From: RGIG6307 sp964424345
GTDB taxonomy: Bacteria > Bacillota > Clostridia > Lachnospirales > Lachnospiraceae
Assembly (NCBI GenBank): GCA_964424345.1
Contig: CAYRIK010000014.1
Location: 1-42,264 of the forward strand
Direction of reading: 5' to 3'
Length of the DNA stretch: 42,264 nt
Made by a program: the position numbers and the translations under genes. The notes below the pieces were generated by a model. The model was not told where the DNA came from. It made no database searches and saw nothing but the letters and a program-made list of their open reading frames with translations. This document shows positions 16,127 through 24,022 of this stretch, piece by piece (position 1 is the first letter of the stretch; each line of letters begins with the position of its first letter).

Positions 16127-18070
16127 ATGTTTAAACCTAAGAACATTGATGATATTATCATTGAAAAAGACGAATTTGGAGGTTACTGCACAGAATCAGT
16201 TGATGCAGCTTTAAATTCTTTAGTACAGGATTATCAGGAAATCTACAATGAAAATGAACATTTAAAAGCTAAATTACAGAACTTAATTCAGAAATTAGAA
16301 AATAATTCAAATGGCGCAGTTCAGGAGAATGAAAAAGAAGTAACTAAAGATGCAAACTTCAAAAAACCTAGTGAAGAACGTCCATGGATGAAATTTTATC
16401 CAGCAGGAACAGAAAATATGAGCGTTCCAGCAGTTACAATCAATGAATACCTTAAGATGATGCATAGAGGTGATGATTTAACAGTTATGCATTATTATGG
16501 AACTGATATTACATGGAAAGATTTCTTTGCAAAGGTAGACGAAGTAGCTCGTGCAATGAAAGCTATTGGACTTGGTGCAGGTGATCAGATTCCAGTTATG
16601 CTTCGTGCAACTCCTGAATTTTTAATTATCTTACTTGCAATTGAAAAAATTGGAGCTTCTATTTTATGTCGTGACAATACTATTCCAGAAAATGCAGAAG
16701 CAATTGCAAAAGCTGATGCAAAGATTATGTTCATTCATGATTTTGCAACAGCAGAAGAAATAACTGCTTATGGAGCAGCAGGAATTGAAAGATTTGTAAC
16801 AATCAATCCTTGGAACATGGCTGTAAAGAGTGAAATGCCAGAATATGTTATTTCAGCACTTGAAAGCTTATATGTTGAGCCTATCGTTAAGGGTGATAAC
16901 ATTTGGACATGGGATATGTTTATTGAAAATGGCAAAGGCTTTGAAGGTCAGATTGAAGCACCAGTTGATTTGGATCGTCCTTTATTCCGTGCATATACAT
17001 CAGGTTCTACAGGAACTTCAAAACAGGTTATCCATTCTTCTAAGACAATGTTAGCTGTTATTTATCAGTTATCTGCATATGGTTCTTCTGATGAGTTCCG
17101 TCCAACATGGTTAGTTACAGCATTGCCACCAGCTTTGATTGCTGTAGTTGTTTCTATGTTATTAATGCCTATGGCATCTAATAAGTTATTAATTCTTGAT
17201 CCATTCGTAGATGTATATGATATTGATCTTGAAATGATGAGATATCGTCCTAATTGTTGGGCAATGATTCCAATGTTTATAGAAATTTTAATGCGTTCTG
17301 AACGTATTCCAGCAGATTATGATATGTCTCATTTACTTACAGCAGGCGCTGGTTGTGAAGGTTTAAATAATGGTCAGGTTCAGAGAGCACAGAAGTTCTT
17401 AAACGATCACAATTGTAATGCTATATTTACAATTGGTTATGGACAGAGTGAAGCAGGATCTAATATTACATTCCCTTGTCCAGCACATCCAATTGCAAAT
17501 GGTAATGTTGGTATTCCAATGCCATTAAATGTTATGGGTATTTTCCGTGGTGAGAACGAATGTGGTTACTTCGAAAAAGGTGAAATTTGTGTTTGTGGAC
17601 CAGGTAACATGCTTGGATATGACAATGAAGAAGCTACAAATCGTGCATTAGTTCGTCATGCAGACGGTAAGATCTGGTTACACACAGGTGATACTGGATA
17701 CATGAATGAAGATGGTGTTATTTATGCTTTAGGTCGTGGACTTTCAAAGCGTTATAATCCAGAAAATCCAGAAAAGTCAAGACGTTTAGTAGAAATTGCA
17801 ATGGAAAATCGTTTATCTGATGCAAATGTTAAAGGCTTGATCGATTCATTCTTTGTAATTGCTTGTGATAAAGAACATGAAGGTTACCATGTTCCTTACT
17901 TATATGTAGTTTTAGAAAAGGGCTATACAATTGAAAAGATTGAAAAGGATGTATTGAATGCTTTAGAAGAGTATCAGTACCCAGTTGAAATCATTCAGAT
18001 TCCAGAACGTCCATTCTATCACTTCAAGACAAACCGTTTACATATGGAACATCCATACCGTAGAAACTAA
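16127..18070 (+). CDS. ANL superfamily acyl-adenylating enzyme with a DivIVA/GpsB-like N-terminal domain
   Basis: The product has 647 residues; ATG 16127 is chosen for GGAGTGGGGG 9 bases upstream. Residues 1-60 match the DivIVA/GpsB N-terminal plan: a short lead, FGGY at 17-20, VDAALNSLVQDYQEIYNENE at 25-44, then a Leu/Lys coiled coil. In DivIVA this part binds curved membrane at poles and septa. A ~20-residue linker follows. Residues ~85-647 are an AMP-binding enzyme: YTSGSTGTSK (A3, 290-299), GYGQSEAG (A5, 437-444), HTGDTGY (519-525), ALGRG (A7/A8, 534-538) and a candidate A10 lysine K634 in FKTNR. The hinge after GRG diverges from the usual GRxDD form. Such enzymes activate carboxylic acids as acyl-AMP and often form thioesters; the substrate is unknown. 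It is flanked by its own promoter and terminator, so it is monocistronic. Confidence 0.8.
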   Translation: MFKPKNIDDIIIEKDEFGGYCTESVDAALNSLVQDYQEIYNENEHLKAKLQNLIQKLENNSNGAVQENEKEVTKDANFKKPSEERPWMKFYPAGTENMSVPAVTINEYLKMMHRGDDLTVMHYYGTDITWKDFFAKVDEVARAMKAIGLGAGDQIPVMLRATPEFLIILLAIEKIGASILCRDNTIPENAEAIAKADAKIMFIHDFATAEEITAYGAAGIERFVTINPWNMAVKSEMPEYVISALESLYVEPIVKGDNIWTWDMFIENGKGFEGQIEAPVDLDRPLFRAYTSGSTGTSKQVIHSSKTMLAVIYQLSAYGSSDEFRPTWLVTALPPALIAVVVSMLLMPMASNKLLILDPFVDVYDIDLEMMRYRPNCWAMIPMFIEILMRSERIPADYDMSHLLTAGAGCEGLNNGQVQRAQKFLNDHNCNAIFTIGYGQSEAGSNITFPCPAHPIANGNVGIPMPLNVMGIFRGENECGYFEKGEICVCGPGNMLGYDNEEATNRALVRHADGKIWLHTGDTGYMNEDGVIYALGRGLSKRYNPENPEKSRRLVEIAMENRLSDANVKGLIDSFFVIACDKEHEGYHVPYLYVVLEKGYTIEKIEKDVLNALEEYQYPVEIIQIPERPFYHFKTNRLHMEHPYRRN

Positions 18071-18088
18071 TCATAAATAATATAGAGG

Positions 18089-18132
18089 ACTCCATGGTGA
18101 TATTAAAATGTATCGCCATGGAGTTTTTTTTG
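18089..18132 (+). terminator. Rho-independent terminator of the ANL gene
   Basis: ACTCCATGGTGAT pairs with ATCGCCATGGAGT (one G-U) and is followed by a run of eight T. It separates the ANL gene from the beta-helix gene. Confidence 0.92.
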
Positions 18133-18203
18133 TATACTAAGAAATACGTAATTATTTTCTAGCATAAGTATATAAAATGCTCTGCAAAGATACTATTATT
18201 GTC

Positions 18204-18232
18204 TTGAGTTTTCTGATAAAATTCGGTACAAT
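18204..18232 (+). promoter_or_regulatory. Promoter of the beta-helix/phosphoesterase operon
   Basis: TTGAGT (18204-18209), a 17-base spacer and TACAAT (18227-18232), 89 bases before the start codon at 18322. Confidence 0.7.
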
Positions 18233-18321
18233 ACAAGTGAATAAAAACGAAAATATAAAGTAAATATTGATAGATATGTTGAAAAAGTTGTATTGTGAAA
18301 AAATAAGACGAGGATAGAAGG

Positions 18322-20061
18322 ATGAAGATAATACAAGTAAAAGATGTTTGCGGTCTGCAAACAGCGATAGAAGAGGCAAAACAATGGGAAAAGGAATCTG
18401 GAGGAGTTCGTATTGAACTTGCAGACGGAGTTTATGAACAGCATAAGCCTCTTGTAATTAAAGACATACACATAGCGGATGGATTACAGATTACAGCAGA
18501 AACTGAAGCTGCTCCTGTAATCAATGGTATGATTTCTTTACATGCAGAAGATTTTATAAAAGAAAATGATTATTTTGTATATCAATTTCAGGCAGACAGT
18601 GAAGGGAAAATGCCGGTTTTTCATGATTTTTATGATAATGGCAAAAAAATTCCGCTCTGTCACTCTCGCTATACAAGATTACAGGAACATTTTGAAGATG
18701 GTCAGGATCCAAAACAATTACAAGGTTTATATGTAGAAGAAGAACTGATAAAAGAAGTTGCATTCCCGGCGGAATTTCATATTTTTTTGGAATGGGAATA
18801 TCATATGATTCATGCAATTGGCATAGAAAAGGACAATACAGTCGTTCAGGACGGAAAAACGTATGTTTTAGTAAAATTTAAACAAGATGAATTGGAAGAT
18901 TTATTCCGTTTCAAACATCCATCTCTTACATTAGAAAATAGAATTGTCTTTTTCGGAAATCATCCGGCTATGCTGCAAGAAGGTACTTGGGCATATGATT
19001 TAGAACATGGAAAATTATATTATGCTCCAGACCAGGGTATTATAAAAGCTCCTGCTTATTCTGTGACAAAAACGTTGATACAGATTACAAACAGCAGTAA
19101 TGTTCATATAGAAGGAGTGCATTTTACAGGAACCGGTTGTATAGAACCGGCAGAATATGGGTATTTCAGCGGTCAGGCAAATACAGAATATCGCTATGGT
19201 GTTATGCCATGCAGTGCAGTGCTGCTTCAAAATACAGAACATATTTCTATTAAAGGTTGTGTGTTTGAAGAACTTGGAAGCAATGGGGTACAGTCTTTAG
19301 AAATATTGCGTGGATTAAGCATCAGAGAATGTAAATTTTTCAATATTGCGATGAGTGCAATCGTAGTAGGAAACCGAAGAGGACCTTGGAAAACACTTCC
19401 TTGCAGTCATGATTGTGAAATTCTTTATAATGAAATTTGTGGCATTGGTATGGAGTTTCCAACTTGTCCAGGTATCGTGTTTGCCAAAATCGATGGTCTG
19501 AAAATATTGCATAATACAATCCGAAATGTAGCATATAGTGGAATCAGCCTTGGATGGAGCTGGGGAGTGGCACGTTTTGAATTAGATGAAGATGCAAATA
19601 TCAAAGATGCGGAGATTGCTTATAACTGGATAGAAGATTTTATGAAGCTGCTTCGTGATGGCGGTGCTATTTATGTAGTTGGAGGAAACAGCAAGATTAC
19701 ATATACTAAGTTGTTTAACTCCATGCATGATAACGTGGCAATCAGACCGTTAGATACAGAAGAACAAAATTGCAGCAGAGGATATTATTTAGATCAGGCT
19801 GCTTCTAACTGGCATGTATACCAAAATATCATAGATGGTGCGATTCGTCCGCTGTTTGTTCAGTATGTCATATTGACACAGCCATGTTATAATAACTTAG
19901 TACAAAATACATATTCAACAACGCTGATATCAGACCAAAATTCTGCACCAGACAGAAATATTACCGTGCAGGATAGCTATGTGGAAAAAGATTTAGATAC
20001 ATTATTGAAAAAATATCCACAAGCAAGAACAATTTATGAAAATGCAGGTTGTGTTCTTTAA
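18322..20061 (+). CDS. Right-handed parallel beta-helix protein (putative polysaccharide-active enzyme)
   Basis: This is a 579-residue protein without a signal peptide. The N-terminus (LQTAIEEAKQWEKESGG, ELADGVYE, PLVIKD) is the usual cap of pectate-lyase-like beta-helices. From about residue 250 on there are repeated short strands with the turn patterns of that fold (SNVHIEGVHFTGTG, EHISIKGCVFEELGSNGVQ, LSIRECKFFNIAMSAI, LKILHNTIRNVAYSGISLGW). The SGISLGWSWG and LRDGGAIYVVGG segments recur in bacterial beta-helix glycosidases. Family and substrate cannot be assigned. GAGG lies 8 bases before the ATG. The next gene starts 52 bases downstream without a terminator, giving a probable three-gene operon with the two phosphoesterases. 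Confidence 0.75.
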   Translation: MKIIQVKDVCGLQTAIEEAKQWEKESGGVRIELADGVYEQHKPLVIKDIHIADGLQITAETEAAPVINGMISLHAEDFIKENDYFVYQFQADSEGKMPVFHDFYDNGKKIPLCHSRYTRLQEHFEDGQDPKQLQGLYVEEELIKEVAFPAEFHIFLEWEYHMIHAIGIEKDNTVVQDGKTYVLVKFKQDELEDLFRFKHPSLTLENRIVFFGNHPAMLQEGTWAYDLEHGKLYYAPDQGIIKAPAYSVTKTLIQITNSSNVHIEGVHFTGTGCIEPAEYGYFSGQANTEYRYGVMPCSAVLLQNTEHISIKGCVFEELGSNGVQSLEILRGLSIRECKFFNIAMSAIVVGNRRGPWKTLPCSHDCEILYNEICGIGMEFPTCPGIVFAKIDGLKILHNTIRNVAYSGISLGWSWGVARFELDEDANIKDAEIAYNWIEDFMKLLRDGGAIYVVGGNSKITYTKLFNSMHDNVAIRPLDTEEQNCSRGYYLDQAASNWHVYQNIIDGAIRPLFVQYVILTQPCYNNLVQNTYSTTLISDQNSAPDRNITVQDSYVEKDLDTLLKKYPQARTIYENAGCVL

Positions 20062-20113
20062 CAATTTTCAATATAATGAACATACGCATAAAAGTATCGT
20101 GGGAGGATTTACG

Positions 20114-21208
20114 ATGGAATTATTTGAAATGCAGGATTATGCAAAAGAAGAAATGCAGAAGGTAGAAGCTCGTCTGCCAAAGAAAGAACAGGGCGATGTA
20201 AGATTTGTTTTTCTGACAGATTTACATTATAAATTTATCAGAGAAATGAGAACAACTGTTTCTAATATTATTCATGTATTAAATGAAATGAATAAAAAAG
20301 AAAAGATTGATTTTATCTGTCTTGGCGGAGATAATGTAGGAAATTATCCAAACTCCAGAGAAGAGCATGTTGCTATGATGGAAGAACTTGCAGAATTATT
20401 AAAAAACAGCGATATTCCTGTTTTAGTAGCACAGGGTAATCATGATGATAACTCTATTCATGGCAAGATTGAAGGAACAGAACAGTGCCGTACAGGTTTT
20501 GAAGTATTAGATGCTGTTCAGTATGACGTACTGTTTTCACATTGCAAGGAATATGCAGATTATCATGAAGGCGGAGATAAAGCTCTTTATGGCTATTATG
20601 ATATCAAAGATGCAGATACAAGAGTTGTTGTATTAAACAGTTCTGATGTTCCATATATCTTAAATGGAGATATTTTAAAATATATCCAGCAGTGGGATTT
20701 TGGTTATACAGGAAAGCAGTTAGAATGGCTTTGCAAGACGGCATTACAGGATGCACCAAGCAATGTTATCTTTATGCAGCATATTCCATTTGATATGGTA
20801 CGTTTTGCTGGTGGTGAAATGGATAATACCAAAAACTACAAGGCTGTTGCTGAAATTATTAAAGCATTTGCAGAAGGTGGAAAGATTGAAATTTCCAGTG
20901 ATGCAGAAGATTTTGCATATCATATCAGTCACGATTTTGAAGGCAAAAAACACAATGTTGTTGCAAAGATTGCAGGTCATTGCCATGTAGATACAGCAAC
21001 AACAGATACGGACGGTTTTGCATGTGTAACAACAATGCTTTCTGGTCGTAAAGCATCTGGAGTGGGCGCAGGTGATGATGGAATTACTTACGAAAGAGAG
21101 CCATATTCTGCAACAGAAACTGCTATGGATATTTTTACTTTCAGTCCAAAGAACAATACATTGTCCGCAGTACGTTATGGTTCTGGTGTAGACAGAGTAA
21201 TTCGCTAA
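20114..21208 (+). CDS. Calcineurin-like metallophosphoesterase, copy 1
   Basis: This is a 364-residue cytosolic enzyme; ATG 20114 lies 7 bases after GGGAGG. The five metal-site blocks are present: TDLHYKF (D36, H38), CLGGDNVGNYPN, VAQGNHDDN, FMQHIPFD and IAGHCHVD. Such enzymes use two metal ions to hydrolyse phosphomonoesters or phosphodiesters. It is the first of two tandem paralogues; the last ~85 residues of the two differ at only four positions. A spacer-like insert (KIEGTEQCRTG) after the GNHD block and a longer middle part set it apart from copy 2. Its place between a beta-helix enzyme and a flippase suggests removal of phosphate or glycerophosphate from a glycan, which is inference. 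Confidence 0.88.
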   Translation: MELFEMQDYAKEEMQKVEARLPKKEQGDVRFVFLTDLHYKFIREMRTTVSNIIHVLNEMNKKEKIDFICLGGDNVGNYPNSREEHVAMMEELAELLKNSDIPVLVAQGNHDDNSIHGKIEGTEQCRTGFEVLDAVQYDVLFSHCKEYADYHEGGDKALYGYYDIKDADTRVVVLNSSDVPYILNGDILKYIQQWDFGYTGKQLEWLCKTALQDAPSNVIFMQHIPFDMVRFAGGEMDNTKNYKAVAEIIKAFAEGGKIEISSDAEDFAYHISHDFEGKKHNVVAKIAGHCHVDTATTDTDGFACVTTMLSGRKASGVGAGDDGITYEREPYSATETAMDIFTFSPKNNTLSAVRYGSGVDRVIR

Positions 21209-21234
21209 TTTAGAAAAGATAGTTGGGACAAAAA

Positions 21235-22281
21235 ATGGAATTATTTGAAATGCAGGATTATGCGAAGGAAGAAATGCAAAAGGTAATAGCACGTCTTCCT
21301 AAAAAAGAAGCAGATGAACTGCGCTTTGTATTTTGGACAGATTTACATTATAAGTTCATCAAAGAAATGAGAACAACTGTTTCTAATGTTGTTCATGTGT
21401 TACATGAGCTGAACAACATAGAAAAGATAGATTTTATTTGTCTTGGTGGAGATAATGTAGGAAATTATCCAAATTCTAAAGAAGAACATATTGAAATGAT
21501 GCAGGAACTTGCAGAAGTGTTGGCACAAGTAGATATTCCAGTGTTAATGCTGCAAGGAAATCATGATGATAATAGAATACATGGAGAAGGCTTTGAAGTG
21601 TCCGATGAGACACAGTATGATGTATTGTTTTCTCATTGTAAGCAATATGAAGGATATCACGCAGGACCGGATAAAGCACTTTATGGATATTATGATATTC
21701 CTCAAAAGAATATCAGGGTTGTATTGTTAAACAGTTCTGAGGTTCCGTTGCAGTTGCGCAAAGAAGCAGGAAGTTGCTATGGATATACAGCAAAACAATT
21801 GGAGTGGCTTTGCAAGACGGCATTAAAGGATGCACCAGAACAGGTATTGTTTATGCAGCATATTCCATTTGATTATGGACGTTTTCCAGATGAAATGCCT
21901 ATTATAGCAAATTGTAAAGCGGTAAATGAGGTTATAAAAGCGTTTGCAGAAGGAACGCAAGTTCATATTGTACCACAGGAGTCTTCTTGTCCTGAAATTT
22001 GTCATGATTTTGAAGGCAAAAAGCACAATGTTATTGCAAAGATTGCAGGTCATTGTCATGTAGATACAGCAACGACAGATGCTGACGGATTTTCATGTGT
22101 GACAACAATGCTTTCAGGCCGTAAAGCATCCGGAGTGGGTGCAGGAGATGATGGAATCACGTATGAAAGAGAACCGTATTCTGCAGCAGAGACTGCTATG
22201 GATATTTTTACATTCAGTCCAAAGAATAACACATTGTCTGCAGTGCGTTATGGCTCTGGCGTGGATAGAGTAATACGTTAA
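21235..22281 (+). CDS. Calcineurin-like metallophosphoesterase, copy 2
   Basis: This is a 348-residue paralogue of the preceding gene, separated by 26 bases. The start at 21235 is set by matching MELFEMQDYAKEEMQKV in both copies; its ribosome binding site is weak (GGGAC), so translation may depend on the gene before it. All metal motifs are kept: TDLHYKF, CLGGDNVGNYPN, LQGNHDDN, FMQHIPFD and IAGHCHVD. Differences cluster around residues 110-125 and 155-245, the part likely to shape the substrate pocket, while both ends are almost identical. This fits duplication followed by change of specificity. A terminator follows at 22339. Confidence 0.88.
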   Translation: MELFEMQDYAKEEMQKVIARLPKKEADELRFVFWTDLHYKFIKEMRTTVSNVVHVLHELNNIEKIDFICLGGDNVGNYPNSKEEHIEMMQELAEVLAQVDIPVLMLQGNHDDNRIHGEGFEVSDETQYDVLFSHCKQYEGYHAGPDKALYGYYDIPQKNIRVVLLNSSEVPLQLRKEAGSCYGYTAKQLEWLCKTALKDAPEQVLFMQHIPFDYGRFPDEMPIIANCKAVNEVIKAFAEGTQVHIVPQESSCPEICHDFEGKKHNVIAKIAGHCHVDTATTDADGFSCVTTMLSGRKASGVGAGDDGITYEREPYSAAETAMDIFTFSPKNNTLSAVRYGSGVDRVIR

Positions 22282-22338
22282 AATTATGATGTAATATTTG
22301 CAAAGGCGGCAATAGTAGTAAATTTGTTGTGCCTGTAT

Positions 22339-22376
22339 AAAAAGTGCTATAGTTTACAAACTATAGTGCTTTTTAT
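22339..22376 (+). terminator. Rho-independent terminator after the phosphoesterase pair
   Basis: AAAAAGTGCTATAGTT pairs with AACTATAGTGCTTTTT through two G-U pairs around a tiny loop, with a T-run at the 3' side. Confidence 0.85.
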
Positions 22377-22443
22377 ATATAGAAAACGAGATTACGAAAT
22401 TGGTGTTCAAATTTTTATGATTTTATATGAGGATTAAAGTAGG

Positions 22444-23895
22444 ATGAATAACAAATTTTTAAAACATTTTTTTGTTATAGGTGGTGGAACCCTTATAAGT
22501 ATGATTATTGGATTCTTAACGACACCTATTATTACACGAATGGTTACTCCTATAGAATATGGGCAATATTCGATATTTACGATGTACTCTAATATGTCCT
22601 TAATGATATTATGTTTAGGATTGGATCAAGCACTTGTTCGGTTCTTTTATGAAAAGGAAACAGATCAGTATAGACGAGAGTTACTTTTTAGATGTTTAAA
22701 GTATCCTTTAGTGATAACATCTTTGGCGATAATTATAATTTGCATTTTGTCAGTATTTGGGTGGTTTCAATTTGAACTTGGTTCATTGTTACTCATTTTA
22801 TTGTGTATATATACATTGATTCAAGTAATATATAGATTTTCGCTGTTGCTAATAAGATTACAATATAAAAGTAAATTATATTCTATTCTTGGAATCCTTC
22901 AAAAAAGTATATATGTTACATTGGTTTTAGCTTTTATATACATAGGAGTATTTTCTGATGTAATATCTTTGACAATAGCTACGATTTTATCTGCATTAGT
23001 TTGTATGGTTATCAGTATTGTTGCAGAAAAAGAACTATGGGATATAAAGGAAATTAAAAAAGATGAATGCAAGATAACAAAAAATGAGTTGTTAAGATAT
23101 GCATATCCATATATTTTTTCTATGGGTGTAACAACATTATTCCAATGCATTGATAAAATCTCTTTAAATTATTATTGTTCCTATGAAGAAGTAGGAATAT
23201 ATTCATCCACAATGACATTGGTGCATGTATTTTCTATTGTTCAGACGACTTTTAATATACTATGGGCACCGATGGCAATAGAACATTATACCAAAGATAA
23301 GGAAGATGTTTCGTTTTATCAACAGGGAAACCAAATAATTACAGTTATCATGTTTTTTATGGGATTCTCGCTTATATTATGTAAAGATATATTTTCACTT
23401 TTGTTAGGAGCAGAATATCGAGAAGCAGCATATATATTACCTTTCTTGATTTTTAATCCTATTATGTACACAATATCTGAAACAACTGTAAATGGTTTGG
23501 TTTTTATGAAAAAAAGTAATATGCAAGTTTTGGTCTCTGTAGGAGCATGCGTAACGAACATTATAGGTAATATACTTTTAGTTCCTCAATTTGGTTGTCG
23601 CGGAGCAGCAATATCTACAGGAATTTCATATATAGTCTTTTTTACATTAAGAACCGTTTTATCAAATAGATATTTTTATGTAGATTTTCGCTTAAAGAAA
23701 TTTTATTTTATTACAGCGATAGCAATCATCTATTCTTTCTATAATACATTTGTGAAATTTAATGTATGGTCTATCATTGGATATTGCGTTTGTCTCTTTT
23801 TACTTGTAATAATGTATTTAGATACGGTTAAGTTTGGAATTGCGTATGCGAAAAATCTCATACTTGATATGTTGAAAAAGAAAAGTATAAAGTAA
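22444..23895 (+). CDS. Polysaccharide/lipid-linked oligosaccharide flippase (Wzx/MATE-MOP type)
   Basis: This is a 483-residue integral membrane protein with about 12-14 hydrophobic helices spread over its length. It opens with FFVIGGGTLISMIIGFLTTPIITRMVTP, here in two overlapping parts: the GGGTLISMIIGFL segment and the TTPIITRMVTPIEYGQYS segment, both characteristic of Wzx-type flippases. Such proteins move undecaprenyl-linked repeat units across the membrane. It is a single gene between a terminator (22339) and the promoter of the GH28-like gene, about 8 kb from the glycosyltransferases. GAGG lies 11 bases upstream of the ATG. No Wzy-like polymerase is nearby, so the exported unit may be short or polymerised by a distant gene product. 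Confidence 0.88.
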   Translation: MNNKFLKHFFVIGGGTLISMIIGFLTTPIITRMVTPIEYGQYSIFTMYSNMSLMILCLGLDQALVRFFYEKETDQYRRELLFRCLKYPLVITSLAIIIICILSVFGWFQFELGSLLLILLCIYTLIQVIYRFSLLLIRLQYKSKLYSILGILQKSIYVTLVLAFIYIGVFSDVISLTIATILSALVCMVISIVAEKELWDIKEIKKDECKITKNELLRYAYPYIFSMGVTTLFQCIDKISLNYYCSYEEVGIYSSTMTLVHVFSIVQTTFNILWAPMAIEHYTKDKEDVSFYQQGNQIITVIMFFMGFSLILCKDIFSLLLGAEYREAAYILPFLIFNPIMYTISETTVNGLVFMKKSNMQVLVSVGACVTNIIGNILLVPQFGCRGAAISTGISYIVFFTLRTVLSNRYFYVDFRLKKFYFITAIAIIYSFYNTFVKFNVWSIIGYCVCLFLLVIMYLDTVKFGIAYAKNLILDMLKKKSIK

Positions 23896-23980
23896 GAATG
23901 ATTTTATTGCGAGCTAGTGCAAATTTTAACGATTCCTTAGAAAAAGAATGATAAAAGAGGTTTATTTTCTTTGTGGCTTA

Positions 23981-23989
23981 TGATAAAAT
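23981..23989 (+). promoter_or_regulatory. Extended -10 promoter of the GH28-like gene
   Basis: TGA-TAAAAT, 33 bases before the start codon at 24023. The expected -35 position reads TTTATT, a weak match. Confidence 0.45.
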
Positions 23990-24022
23990 CACTCATATAT
24001 GATTAAAAGATAGGAGAATATT

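Noticed and set aside
20744..21292. 182-codon open frame antisense to the metallophosphoesterases
   Set aside because: Cys- and Ile-rich translation with no ribosome binding site or family pattern, lying wholly over strong coding sequence; a mirror of the codon bias of the sense genes.
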